A stretch of 64,000 nucleotides of DNA from Sulfurimicrobium sp964384915 (GTDB lineage Bacteria; Pseudomonadota; Gammaproteobacteria; Burkholderiales; Sulfuricellaceae): the NCBI GenBank assembly GCA_964384915.1, contig CAYLMA010000014.1, positions 13,682 to 77,681 of the forward strand, in the 5' to 3' direction. A program made the translations under genes and the position numbers. Position 1 is the first letter of the stretch; every line of letters begins with the position of its first letter. The notes under the pieces were generated by a model. The model was not told where the DNA came from and did no database searches. It worked only from the letters and a program-made list of their open reading frames with translations. Shown one piece after another: positions 26,133 through 34,574 of this stretch.

Positions 26133-27860
26133 ATGAGCTTCACCATGCATGGCGTCGCCGTTTCCGGCGGCATTGCCATCGGCCATGCGCACCTTATCTC
26201 GCACGTCGGCCTCGACGTGCCCCAGTATGGCCTGCTCAAGGCACGGATACCCGAGGAAATCGCACGCTTCGAAGCCGCGATCCAGGCTACCCTGCAGGAA
26301 CTCCAGGAACTGCGCGACGACATCCCCGCCAGCGCGCCGGCTGAGTTCGATGCTTTTCTCGACCTGCACATCCTGATCCTGAGCGACCCGACCCTTTCCA
26401 CCGTCCCCAAGGAACTGATCGAAACCCAGCGCGTCAACGCTGAATGGGCGTTGAAGCAGCAGATGGACACCCTTCTGGCACAGTTCGACCAGATCGAGGA
26501 CGACTACCTGCGGGAGCGCAAGGCGGACGTGGTACAAGTGGTCGAAAGGGTGCTGAAATCCCTGCTCGGCCACGCCACCCTGCATACACCCGGAATGGCC
26601 AGCCCGGATCAGACCAGCATCCTGGTGGCGCACGACCTTTCACCCTCCGACATGATGCTGTTCAAGCAGCACCAGTTTGCCGCTTTCGTCACCGATGTCG
26701 GCGGCACCACTTCGCACACCGCGATCCTCGCGCGCAGCCTCAACATCCCGTCCATCGTAGCGTTGCACCATGCGCGCAGCCTGATTCGCGAGCGCGAACT
26801 GATCATTGTCGATGGCAGCCAGGGCATCGTCATCGTCAACCCGGACAAGACGGTGCTGGCCGAATACAAGCTGCGCCAGAGCCAGTGGGAACTGGAAAAA
26901 CAGAAACTCAAACGTCTCAAGACCACCCGGGCCACGACCCTGGACGGCTCGGAAGTGGAACTGCACGCAAACATCGAGTTGCCGGACGACATCGGCGACG
27001 TGAAGGCCAACGGCGCGACCGGGATTGGGCTGTTCCGCAGCGAATTCCTGTTTCTCAACCGGCGCGATCTGCCCGGGGAAGAAGAACAATTTCTGGCCTA
27101 CCGTCGCGTGGCGGAAGAAATGCACGGCCTCCCGGTCACCATCCGCACCCTCGATCTGGGCGCGGACAAACAGCTGTTCGGCGCGGAAAATGTCAGCGCC
27201 AACCCGGCGCTGGGGCTGCGCGCCATCCGCCTGTGCCTGGCCGAACCGCAACTGTTCCATGCCCAGTTGCGCGCCATTCTGCGCGCCTCGCATTATGGCA
27301 AGATCAAGCTGCTGATCCCCATGCTGTCCTCGCTGACTGAGCTGAACCAGGCCTTTCATCTGATCGCATATGCCAAACAGAGCCTGATGGAAGAGAATAT
27401 CCCCTTCGACGACAACCTCCCCGTCGGCGGCATGATCGAAATTCCCGCCGCGGCGCTGGCGGCCCACGTTTTTGCCAAGCACCTGGATTTTCTCTCCATC
27501 GGCACCAACGATCTGATCCAGTACACCCTGGCTATCGACCGCACCGACGACAGCGTGGCGCATCTTTATGACCCGCTTCATCCCGCAGTGCTGCAACTGG
27601 TGTCCTATACCATCAAGTGTGCAGACAAGGCCGGCATCCCGGTTTCGGTGTGCGGCGAGATGGCGGGCGACTTCAAGATGACTCGCCTGCTGCTGGGGCT
27701 CGGACTGCGCCAGTTTTCGATGCACCCGGCACATCTCCTGACGGTGAAGCAGCAGATTCTGCGCACCAGCGTGCCTGAATTGACGTCGCAGGTGAATCGC
27801 ATGCTGAAAACCGAAGAGCCGGAAAGAATGCACGCTTATCTGGCGCGCTTGAATGCGTGA
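26133..27860 (+). CDS. ptsI: PTS enzyme I (phosphoenolpyruvate-protein phosphotransferase)
   Basis: A 575-residue EI that takes phosphate from phosphoenolpyruvate and gives it to HPr. The active histidine is His195 in DVGGTTSHTAILARSL. The C-terminal PEP-binding domain has GIGLFRSEFLFLNR, LSIGTNDLIQYTLAIDRTD and VSVCGEMAGD. The ATG at 26133 (AGGGGGTTGC upstream) is preferred; an open frame runs back to 26049 only because it crosses the class B repeat. Together with EIIA and HPr it makes a transporter-free phosphorelay. Confidence 0.96.
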   Translation: MSFTMHGVAVSGGIAIGHAHLISHVGLDVPQYGLLKARIPEEIARFEAAIQATLQELQELRDDIPASAPAEFDAFLDLHILILSDPTLSTVPKELIETQRVNAEWALKQQMDTLLAQFDQIEDDYLRERKADVVQVVERVLKSLLGHATLHTPGMASPDQTSILVAHDLSPSDMMLFKQHQFAAFVTDVGGTTSHTAILARSLNIPSIVALHHARSLIRERELIIVDGSQGIVIVNPDKTVLAEYKLRQSQWELEKQKLKRLKTTRATTLDGSEVELHANIELPDDIGDVKANGATGIGLFRSEFLFLNRRDLPGEEEQFLAYRRVAEEMHGLPVTIRTLDLGADKQLFGAENVSANPALGLRAIRLCLAEPQLFHAQLRAILRASHYGKIKLLIPMLSSLTELNQAFHLIAYAKQSLMEENIPFDDNLPVGGMIEIPAAALAAHVFAKHLDFLSIGTNDLIQYTLAIDRTDDSVAHLYDPLHPAVLQLVSYTIKCADKAGIPVSVCGEMAGDFKMTRLLLGLGLRQFSMHPAHLLTVKQQILRTSVPELTSQVNRMLKTEEPERMHAYLARLNA

Positions 27861-27862
27861 AA

Positions 27863-27932
27863 TAGCTATCAGCGGTCAGCCTTCAGCTATCAGCCAAACC
27901 GGTTCAGCTGATAGCTGAAGGCTGACCGCTAA
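27863..27932. repeat. Perfect hyphenated palindrome of AGCtaTC heptamers (class B)
   Basis: Left arm 27871-27894 and right arm 27907-27930 are perfect 24-base reverse complements separated by a 12-base loop. Each arm contains heptameric units such as AGCGGTC, AGCCTTC and AGCTATC. It fills the ptsI-metX gap. The sequence predicts a very stable RNA hairpin without a U-tract. Confidence 0.9.
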
Positions 27933-27973
27933 CATTTGCAGCCCCGGCAAAAATTCACGATAATCGCCCGCAT

Positions 27974-29110
27974 ATGCCCAAACTCATCGTCACGCCCCAA
28001 ACCGCTCGTTTCGAGTCGCCGCTGACACTCAAAAGCGGCGCCACGCTGCCGTTCTATGAACTGGTATACGAAACCTACGGCACGCTCAACGCCGACAAAT
28101 CCAACGCCATCCTGGTCTGCCACGCCCTTTCCGGCAACCATCACGTGGCGGGCTACCACACCGAGCACGACAAGCGTCCCGGCTGGTGGGACAACATGAT
28201 CGGCCCCGGCAAGCCGATCGACACCAACCGCTTCTTCGTCATCGGCTTGAACAACCTCGGCGGCTGCCACGGCTCGACCGGGCCCTCCAGCACCAATCCC
28301 CAGAGCGGCAAGCCTTTCGGCGCCAGTTTCCCGGTGGTGACGGTGGAAGACTGGGTGGAAACCCAGGCCAGGCTGGCCGACCGCCTCGGCATCCAGCAGT
28401 TCGCCGCCATCGTCGGCGGCAGCCTGGGCGGCATGCAGGTGCTGCAATGGAGCATCAACCATCCCGACCGCCTGCGCCACGCCCTGGTGATCGCCGCCGC
28501 GCCCAGGCTCACCGCGCAGAACATCGCTTTCAACGACGTGGCCAGGCAGGCCATCCTGACCGACCCCGACTTCCACGGCGGCGACTTCTACGCCCATGGC
28601 GTGGTGCCGCGCCGCGGCTTGCGCATCGCCCGCATGCTGGGCCACATCACCTACCTGTCGGACGACGTGATGGGGGAAAAATTCGGCCGCATCCTGCGCA
28701 CCGGCGCCTACAACTTCGGCTACGAGGTCGAATTCGAGATCGAGTCCTACCTGCGCTACCAGGGCGACAAGTTCGCCGACAGCTTCGACGCCAACACCTA
28801 CCTGCTGATGACCAAGGCGCTGGATTATTTCGACCCCACCCACCACCATCAGCACGGCTCCTTGAGCGAAACCATGCAGACCGCGCGCGCGAAATTCCTG
28901 GTGATTTCCTTTTCCACCGACTGGCGCTTCAGCCCCGCGCGCTCGCGTGAGATCGTCAAGGCCCTGCTGGACAACAACCTGGACGTGAGCTACGCGGAAA
29001 TCACCGCCGCCCACGGCCATGACGCCTTCCTCATGGAAGACCCGCAATACCACAACCTGGTGCGGACCTACATGGAGCGGGTGGCGGCGGAAGGGGGGGT
29101 GGCGGCATGA
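27974..29110 (+). CDS. metX: Homoserine O-acyltransferase MetX
   Basis: A 378-residue alpha/beta-hydrolase-fold enzyme that acylates homoserine in methionine synthesis; proteobacterial members often use succinyl-CoA, so the acyl donor is left open. The nucleophile serine is in VGGSLGGMQVLQWS. YETYGTLNADKSNAILVCHALSG and GSTGPSSTNP precede it, and the C-terminal histidine is in AHGHDAFLMED. It is followed by a tandem duplication and then metW. Its stop (TGA) overlaps the first ATG of the duplication. Confidence 0.95.
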   Translation: MPKLIVTPQTARFESPLTLKSGATLPFYELVYETYGTLNADKSNAILVCHALSGNHHVAGYHTEHDKRPGWWDNMIGPGKPIDTNRFFVIGLNNLGGCHGSTGPSSTNPQSGKPFGASFPVVTVEDWVETQARLADRLGIQQFAAIVGGSLGGMQVLQWSINHPDRLRHALVIAAAPRLTAQNIAFNDVARQAILTDPDFHGGDFYAHGVVPRRGLRIARMLGHITYLSDDVMGEKFGRILRTGAYNFGYEVEFEIESYLRYQGDKFADSFDANTYLLMTKALDYFDPTHHHQHGSLSETMQTARAKFLVISFSTDWRFSPARSREIVKALLDNNLDVSYAEITAAHGHDAFLMEDPQYHNLVRTYMERVAAEGGVAA

Positions 29111-29220
29111 ACAGGAAACAGGGGCCCCGCGCAGCGGGGATGCGACCGGCCGCGAAGGACGCCGGACACCGACGCAGCACAGAAAAATGCCTAATGGACG
29201 TCATGGAGGTGGCGGCATGA
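29107..29220 (+). CDS. Possible 37-residue leader ORF, copy 1
   Basis: A short frame starting at the ATGA overlapped with the metX stop, encoding a basic peptide beginning MNRKQGPRAAGMRP. It ends in the next ATGA. It has no known relative. It may be translated by coupling from metX, or may be an accidental product of the duplication. It differs from copy 2 at three residues at most (A/V, D/A in the middle). Confidence 0.3.
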   Translation: MNRKQGPRAAGMRPAAKDAGHRRSTEKCLMDVMEVAA

Positions 29221-29326
29221 ACAGGAAGCAGGGGCCCCGCGCGGCGGGGATGCGACCGGCCGTGAAGGCCGCCGGACACCGACGCAGCACAGAAAAATGC
29301 CTAATGGACGTCATGGAGGTGGCGGC
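29107..29326 (+). repeat. Tandem duplication of a 110-base unit between metX and metW
   Basis: Two direct copies (29107-29216 and 29217-29326) differ at only a handful of positions and share GGCGGCATGAACA boundaries. Each contains an ATG start in an ATGA overlap with the previous stop, and ends with a GGAGGTGGCGGC ribosome-binding-like sequence followed by the next ATGA. Thus metX, the two unit ORFs and metW form a chain of stop/start overlaps. The unit is GC-rich and has inner palindromes such as GGGGCCCC. Confidence 0.9.
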
Positions 29327-29330
29327 ATGA
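29217..29330 (+). CDS. Possible 37-residue leader ORF, copy 2
   Basis: Second copy of the short frame, beginning MNRKQGPRAAGMRPAVKAAG and ending in the ATGA that also starts metW. It lies in a good position to hand ribosomes to metW. Evidence for expression is only positional. Confidence 0.3.
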   Translation: MNRKQGPRAAGMRPAVKAAGHRRSTEKCLMDVMEVAA

Positions 29331-29926
29331 ACATGACGAGCAACAAGGTGCGGCACGATTTTGAAACCATCGCCGCCTGGGTCAAACCCGGCTCGCGCGT
29401 GCTCGACCTGGGCTGCGGCGACGGCACCCTGCTGAAATACCTCAAGGACAGCCGCCAGGCGCGCGGCTACGGCGTGGAAATCGCGGACGCCAACATTCTC
29501 GCTTGCGTGGGGAAGGGGCTCAACGTCATTCAGAACGACCTCGACGCGGGACTGTCCGGTTTCGAAGCGGATTCCTTCGACTTCGTCATCCTGTCGCAAA
29601 CCCTGCAGGCCATGCGCCACATCGAGCAGGTCATCGCCGAAATGCTGCGCGTCGGCAAGCAGGCCCTGGTCGCCTTCCCCAATTTCGGCTACTGGCGCCA
29701 CCGCATGCAGGTGCTGCAAGGCCACATGCCGGTCTCGCCCAACCTGCCTTACCAGTGGTATGACACGCCCAACATCCATCTGTGCACCGTCAAGGATTTC
29801 GAGGCTTTCTGCGCCCAGCGCGGCATCCGCATCCTGGAACGGGTGGTGATGGAGGGGGAGCGGGAAATCGGTTTCCTGCCCAACATCCGCGGCAGCGTCG
29901 CGGCGTACCGGATCGAACGGGGTTGA
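29327..29926 (+). CDS. metW: Methionine biosynthesis protein MetW (methyltransferase-like)
   Basis: A 199-residue class I SAM-dependent methyltransferase-fold protein that accompanies MetX in many proteobacteria and is needed for homoserine acylation. SAM motif I is SRVLDLGCGDGTLLKYL, with LSQTLQAMRHIEQVI and FPNFGYWRHRMQ later. The ATG at 29327 follows GGAGGTGGCGGC; an alternative ATG at 29333 is two codons further. Length is normal for the family. The upstream duplication places two extra start codons before it. Confidence 0.94.
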   Translation: MNMTSNKVRHDFETIAAWVKPGSRVLDLGCGDGTLLKYLKDSRQARGYGVEIADANILACVGKGLNVIQNDLDAGLSGFEADSFDFVILSQTLQAMRHIEQVIAEMLRVGKQALVAFPNFGYWRHRMQVLQGHMPVSPNLPYQWYDTPNIHLCTVKDFEAFCAQRGIRILERVVMEGEREIGFLPNIRGSVAAYRIERG

Positions 29927-29986
29927 GTTCGCCGTAAAAGGCAGTTAACACGGGGGATACCGATGGATTGTGCTTGGCCGAAGCTT

Positions 29987-30481
29987 TCAGGATCGACCGA
30001 AAAGGATGGGCCGCACGTCGGACACCAGGCGATCCAATTCGGGTTGATTGTGCCGTAGCTGCTCATGTTGCCATAAGCTTTCATCCAGGCTATTTGCACA
30101 CGCCTCGGCCAACTCCTTACCGATCTTTTCGGACGACCTATATCGCAGAGCGCTCTTCAATTTCTCTGGCTCGACGGCGGCCCCCAAGAAAAAGACCTGA
30201 TCTCGCAGATCAGCTGGAATTCGGCCACGAACAATCGTTTCACGTTCTTGGAATTTATTATCGAAATCAATCAGCAGGATCACACGGCGATCTGGATTCC
30301 GCCTTAAACTCGGAATCAGTTTTTCGAATTCGTCCAGTACCTTTCGCCACCCGCCAGCGAGGGGCAATACCTTAAAATTGCGCTCATTGAACGATGGATA
30401 TAGCCGGAATCCATTCACTATGTCCACATTAGCCTGATCCTCGGGCAAGACCAAAACATGCGGCGTATAGGAGTTGACCAC
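29987..30481 (-). CDS. TOPRIM-like partner of the ATPase gene, possible nuclease
   Basis: A 164-residue protein read from GTG, directly after the stop of the upstream ATPase gene, with GGAGG a few bases before it. The N-terminal VLVLPEDQANVDIVNGF carries an acidic residue (Glu14) and VILLIDFDNK has Asp72 and Asp74, the Glu ... DxD arrangement of TOPRIM domains in OLD-family nucleases, RloB and similar proteins. No longer match is recognised and it is shorter than known RloB or AriB proteins. With its ATPase it may form a defence or DNA-processing pair. The TOPRIM label is inference from the motif layout. Confidence 0.5.
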   Translation of the reverse strand: MVNSYTPHVLVLPEDQANVDIVNGFRLYPSFNERNFKVLPLAGGWRKVLDEFEKLIPSLRRNPDRRVILLIDFDNKFQERETIVRGRIPADLRDQVFFLGAAVEPEKLKSALRYRSSEKIGKELAEACANSLDESLWQHEQLRHNQPELDRLVSDVRPILFGRS

Positions 30482-31594
30482 TCATGCCTCCAGATCGCCC
30501 AGCATCAAGGCTTGCGCAACGTCTTGTCGGTCTGGAAACTCGCTTAGAGGACGAACCAGTGTCGGCTCCAGATGACTCTTTCGGCTGAGCAGGAACGTAT
30601 TCTCGTGGGAAAAACAACGAATCGTCTCCTCATTGTGCGAGGTGACAAGAATTTGGCCAGCGACATCGAAACGACGCCGCAGTCCCATGATGAAGTGCCC
30701 CACTTCCGGCAACGCCAAGTAATTGTCCGGCTCATCCCAGAACACGAATACCGGGCCATAAGCTTTATTCGATGCGACTACCACCGCGCATAGGAACAAA
30801 CATTTCTCACCATCCGACAAATCGTCGAAGTTCGGTTCAAACCGCGCCTTGTCCGACTCGAAGCACACCACAAGCGTCTTGGTGTCTTTGCCCGAGGGTG
30901 TGTTCTTGAACTCGCCGATGTCTGGCATCACCTGTTTGAGATACTCGTGGATGGCGCCATATGCAGAAGGGTATTGAGCAAGCAAGCCGGTAAGCCAGTC
31001 CGCAAAATTCTCGCCGTGTTCCAGCGGCTCCAAAGATTCGCCCTGGGAGTCGCCGGTCATCAACTGGGGTATCGGAGCCAACACCACCATGCGAGCCAAC
31101 CACTGCCGCCATTCCGTCAGTACGCCTTCCGTAGCGGGGTCTTGGATCAATGGCAAGGCAAGGAAATGCCAGTCGATGTTGAAATGGGCCTCGGTTCTGT
31201 CGGGGGCATTTCTCGGTAGCGAGACCTGAGCCTGATTCCGGCTGTAAATCTGCTTACCATCCACATCCATCCGTTCCTCCAACACCCGCAACTCCCTGAA
31301 TCGTTCAGGCAACTCCAGCGCTAGCGTGTAATGGAAGAGCCGACCACCCAACGAGACTTCAATCTCGAAACGCATAGGGATATCCGTGCGCCCCAGAGTG
31401 AAATCCGCTGGCTTGACCAGTTCGCCAACCCGGCTCGCGCCCCGCCCGATACCCTGAAAAATCTTCAATACGCGCGCAAGCGTAGATTTACCCGACCCGT
31501 TCTTGCCGATTAACAAGGCAGATGGCATTGACCCGATCTTAAATTCGAAGTTTTCCAGGCATCGGAAGTTATGGGCGTACAGGCGTTGCAGCAT
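30482..31594 (-). CDS. SMC/RecF/OLD-like AAA ATPase of a two-gene module
   Basis: A 370-residue soluble ATPase without a coiled coil. Walker A is GKNGSGKST at residues 30-38. An ABC-type signature, DDLSDGEKCLF, precedes Walker B VFVFWDEPDNYLALPE, and the switch histidine is in ILVTSHNEET. This layout is that of the AAA_21/OLD-like group common in phage-defence systems. ATG 31594 is preceded by AGAGGAA, so it is preferred over the TTG at 31627. The gene is followed without a gap by the TOPRIM-like gene. Both have lower G+C than their neighbours, consistent with transfer into the metW-membrane protein interval. Confidence 0.75.
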   Translation of the reverse strand: MLQRLYAHNFRCLENFEFKIGSMPSALLIGKNGSGKSTLARVLKIFQGIGRGASRVGELVKPADFTLGRTDIPMRFEIEVSLGGRLFHYTLALELPERFRELRVLEERMDVDGKQIYSRNQAQVSLPRNAPDRTEAHFNIDWHFLALPLIQDPATEGVLTEWRQWLARMVVLAPIPQLMTGDSQGESLEPLEHGENFADWLTGLLAQYPSAYGAIHEYLKQVMPDIGEFKNTPSGKDTKTLVVCFESDKARFEPNFDDLSDGEKCLFLCAVVVASNKAYGPVFVFWDEPDNYLALPEVGHFIMGLRRRFDVAGQILVTSHNEETIRCFSHENTFLLSRKSHLEPTLVRPLSEFPDRQDVAQALMLGDLEA

Positions 31595-31726
31595 GGTGAA
31601 GGTTCCTCTGGTGTTTCTAATGCTCAAGACCTTAGTTTATCAGCAAATTATGAAGCCAAAGAATCGCAGTTCCTGCCTGCACATCGACTTCGCCCCGAGC
31701 TCCCCGTGATTAAATCGCTTTTGTAA

Positions 31727-32392
31727 TCAAGCAAGCAGCCGCAGCAGCCCCCAGGCGCCGAAACCCGCCACCAGCATCCCCGCGGCCCGGCGCACCCAGA
31801 TGTTCTTCGTCAAGGCCTGCAACTGCTGGGCGAACAGGCCCATGGCAATGAGGTTGGGCAGCGTGCCAAGGCCGAAGGCCAGCATGGTGGCCGCCCCTGA
31901 AACCGTGCTTCCGCTCGCCAGGGCGGAAATCAGCACGCTGTAAACCAGCCCGCACGGCAGCCAGCCCCACAGCGTCCCGAGCAGGAAAGCCTGCGCCGGG
32001 TTGCGCACCGGCAGCAGGGATTTCGACAAGGGCTGGATGCGCCGCCACAACAGCCCGCCAAGGCGCTCGATCTGCGTCACCGCCTGCCACAGCCCCGCCA
32101 GGTAGAGCCCGAGCGCGACCAGCATGAGGTTCGCCAACCCATACAAGACCTGCTGCGCCGGCCACATTCCCTCCAGCAGCAAAGTGCTCGCCCCCAGCGC
32201 ACCGGCCAAGCCGCCCGCAACGGCATAGCTCAGGATGCGCCCGGCGTTGTAGGCGAAATGGTAGCTGAAGCGCGTGCCCTGGCCGGGCAACTGCATCGAG
32301 ATGGCGGCGACGATGCCGCCGCACATGCCGACGCAATGCGTGCCGCCCAGAAGGCCGGTGAGGAAGATCGCGAACAGGCCATATTCGGACAT
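31727..32392 (-). CDS. DsbD_2/TauE-SafE-like membrane protein with HCxxxC motif
   Basis: A 221-residue polytopic membrane protein with six or so hydrophobic segments. The first helix carries LTGLLGGTHCVGMCGGIV, the HCxGMCGG signature of a family related to CcdA/DsbD transmembrane domains and often annotated sulfite exporter TauE/SafE or copper-linked. A second pair of prolines and cysteine is seen in GWLPCGLVYS. It may handle reductant or copper for cytochrome oxidase assembly; function is not proven. It begins five bases after the AmpG-like stop and is the last gene of that group. Confidence 0.8.
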   Translation of the reverse strand: MSEYGLFAIFLTGLLGGTHCVGMCGGIVAAISMQLPGQGTRFSYHFAYNAGRILSYAVAGGLAGALGASTLLLEGMWPAQQVLYGLANLMLVALGLYLAGLWQAVTQIERLGGLLWRRIQPLSKSLLPVRNPAQAFLLGTLWGWLPCGLVYSVLISALASGSTVSGAATMLAFGLGTLPNLIAMGLFAQQLQALTKNIWVRRAAGMLVAGFGAWGLLRLLA

Positions 32393-32397
32393 GGCGC

Positions 32398-33780
32398 CTA
32401 CCTCGCCTGGTCATGCGCGCGCGCGGCGAGCACCACCAGGAACAGCACCGGCAGGCCGAGCAGGGCCGTGGTGTTGAAGAACGCGGCGTAGCCGAAGGCG
32501 TTCACCGCCACGCCGGAGAAGCCGGCGATGAATTTCGGCAGCAACAGCATGAGCGAACTGAACAGGGCGTACTGCGTGGCCGAATAGGCCACATTGGTGA
32601 GCCCCGAGAGATAGGCGACGAAGGCGCTGCTGGCGATGCCCGCCGAAAGGTTGTCGGCGGAGACCACGAAGATCAGGCCGTTCACGTCATGGCCGCGCCC
32701 GGCGAGCCAGGCGAACAGCACGTTGGTCGCGGCAGACAGCAGCGCGCCGACGAAGAGGATGCGCATCACCCCGAAACGCACCGTGAGCAGCCCGCCCAGC
32801 GCGGCACCGACGATGGTCATGATCACGCCGAAGACCTTGGACACCGTGGCGACCTCCTCCTTGGTGTAGCCCATGTCCACGTAGAACGGGTTCGACATCA
32901 CGCCCATCACCACATCGGAAATGCGGTAGGTGGCGATGAGCGCCAGGATCAGCACCGCCTGCCAGCGATAGCGGCGCACGAAATCGAGCAGCGGGCTGAC
33001 CGCCGCGCCGTAGACCCAGGCGACGGCGCGCGCCGCCCTCGGCGGCAGCCAGGGATGGTGCGTCAGGTGCAGCGCCATGGCCTGTTCGTCCTGCTGGCCC
33101 TGCGACAGTCCGTTGCTTTCCGGCTCAGGCAGGAGCAGCGTGACGGCCATGCCGACCAGCATCAAGCCGGCCATCGCGAGGTAGGTGCCGCGCCAGGCCT
33201 CGTAATGGTAGCCCTCCCCCCCGGCAATGCCGGCGGCGATCCACAGCGCCCCGGCGGATGCGGTGATCATGGCAAGCCGGTAGCCCGCCTGGTAAGTGGC
33301 CGCCATCGCGCCCTGCATGCGCTCCTTCACCGCCTCGATGCGGTAGGCATCGAGCGCGATGTCCTGGGTGGCGGAAAGGAAGGCGGTCAAAAGCGCGAAG
33401 CCAACGAGTTGAGACAGGCTTTGCTGCGGGTCCGACAGCGCCACCCCGACCAGCGCGCAGGCAATGCCGACCTGCGCGAACAGCAGCCAACTGCGCCGGC
33501 GCCCCAGCCAGCGATGCAGCAAGGGCAGGCGCAGGCGGTCCACCAGCGGCGCCCACGCCCATTTGAAGCCGTAGGCCAGCCCGATCCAGCTCAGGAAACC
33601 GATGGTGGCGCGGTCGATGCCCGCTTCGCGCAGCCAGAACGACAAGGTGCCCAGCACCAGCAGCAGCGGCAGTCCGGCGGAAAATCCGAGCAGCAGCATG
33701 CCCGCCACGCGCGGGTGGGTGTAGACCTTGAAGGCCTCGCGCCAGTTGCTTGAGGGTTCAGTGCTCGATACTTCAGACAT
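32398..33780 (-). CDS. ampG: AmpG-like muropeptide permease (MFS)
   Basis: A 460-residue major facilitator with about 12-14 membrane segments. Signature stretches are GFSAGLPLLLVLGTLSFWLREAG and TQDIALDAYRIE, typical of AmpG family transporters that import anhydromuropeptides for cell-wall recycling. The ATG at 33780 overlaps the xthA stop (ATGTCTGA); an ATG at 33792 is also possible. A large GC-rich frame runs antisense along the whole gene and is not considered coding. Confidence 0.88.
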   Translation of the reverse strand: MSEVSSTEPSSNWREAFKVYTHPRVAGMLLLGFSAGLPLLLVLGTLSFWLREAGIDRATIGFLSWIGLAYGFKWAWAPLVDRLRLPLLHRWLGRRRSWLLFAQVGIACALVGVALSDPQQSLSQLVGFALLTAFLSATQDIALDAYRIEAVKERMQGAMAATYQAGYRLAMITASAGALWIAAGIAGGEGYHYEAWRGTYLAMAGLMLVGMAVTLLLPEPESNGLSQGQQDEQAMALHLTHHPWLPPRAARAVAWVYGAAVSPLLDFVRRYRWQAVLILALIATYRISDVVMGVMSNPFYVDMGYTKEEVATVSKVFGVIMTIVGAALGGLLTVRFGVMRILFVGALLSAATNVLFAWLAGRGHDVNGLIFVVSADNLSAGIASSAFVAYLSGLTNVAYSATQYALFSSLMLLLPKFIAGFSGVAVNAFGYAAFFNTTALLGLPVLFLVVLAARAHDQAR

Positions 33781-34549
33781 AGTCGTAGTCAATACTCAGC
33801 GGCGCATGGTCGGAAAAACGCTGCTCCTTGTAGACCGCCGCCCGTAGCGCTTTTTCAGCCACACCTGGGGTGGCGATCTGGTAGTCGATGCGCCAGCCCA
33901 CGTTCTTGGCCCAGGCCTGGCCGCGGTTGGACCACCAGGTGTAGGCCTCGCCGGTGGCTTCCGGGTGCAGGCGGCGGTACACGTCCACCCAGCCGACCTG
34001 GTCGAAAACATGGCTGAGCCAGGCGCGCTCCTCGGGCAGGAAGCCGGAATTTTTCTGGTTGGACTTCCAGTTCTTGAGGTCGATTTCCCGGTGCGCGATG
34101 TTCCAGTCGCCGCACAGGATGATTTCGCGCCCGCTGGCCTTGAGCTCGCGCAGGTGAGGCAGGAAGCGCTCGAGGAAATAGAATTTAACCTGCTGGCGCT
34201 CCTCGGAGCTGGAGCCGGACGGCAGGTAGAGCGAGATCACCGAGAGCTTGCCGAAATCCGCCTGCAGGTAGCGCCCCTCGGCGTCGATGTCGGCGATGCC
34301 CAGGCCCTCGGTCACCGCATCCGGCTCACGCCGCGAGTAGATGCCGACGCCGCTGTAGCCTTTCTTTTCGGCATAGTGGAAACAGCCGTGGTAGCCCTCG
34401 GGATTGAGCATTTCCGGCTTCATGTCGGCGGCCTGGGCCTTGAGCTCCTGGACGCAGACCACATCCGCGTCCTGTTTTGCCATCCAGTCGAAAAAACCCT
34501 TGCTGCCGGCGGAGCGTATGCCGTTCAAATTTGCAGATATAATGCGCAA
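33773..34549 (-). CDS. xthA: Exodeoxyribonuclease III
   Basis: A 258-residue AP endonuclease/exonuclease III for base-excision repair. Motifs run in order: ISANLNGIRSAGSKGF, VVCVQELKAQ, GVGIYSRREPD, ILCGDWNIAHREIDL, TWWSNRGQAWAKNVGWRIDYQ and SDHAPLSIDYDY. The metal-binding and catalytic Glu, Asp and His are all there. The start appears to be TTG at 34549, only 25 bases from the divergent pyrE start. It overlaps ampG downstream. Confidence 0.95.
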   Translation of the reverse strand: MRIISANLNGIRSAGSKGFFDWMAKQDADVVCVQELKAQAADMKPEMLNPEGYHGCFHYAEKKGYSGVGIYSRREPDAVTEGLGIADIDAEGRYLQADFGKLSVISLYLPSGSSSEERQQVKFYFLERFLPHLRELKASGREIILCGDWNIAHREIDLKNWKSNQKNSGFLPEERAWLSHVFDQVGWVDVYRRLHPEATGEAYTWWSNRGQAWAKNVGWRIDYQIATPGVAEKALRAAVYKEQRFSDHAPLSIDYDYV

Positions 34550-34574
34550 GATTATCCCTTATTCAGATTGAGTC

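Noticed and set aside
27933..27973. SAM riboswitch upstream of metX
   Set aside because: The gap is a 24-base-arm palindrome plus 40 bases, with no SAM-I, SAM-II or SAM-V core visible.
29987..31594. Integrative element boundaries around the ATPase-TOPRIM pair
   Set aside because: I looked for direct repeats or tRNA ends on both sides and found none; transfer is inferred only from composition and gene content.
32413..33753. A 446-codon plus-strand frame over the AmpG-like gene
   Set aside because: Low-complexity Gln/His/Arg/Gly composition is that of the complement of a membrane-protein gene; the minus-strand AmpG-like protein has clear family motifs.
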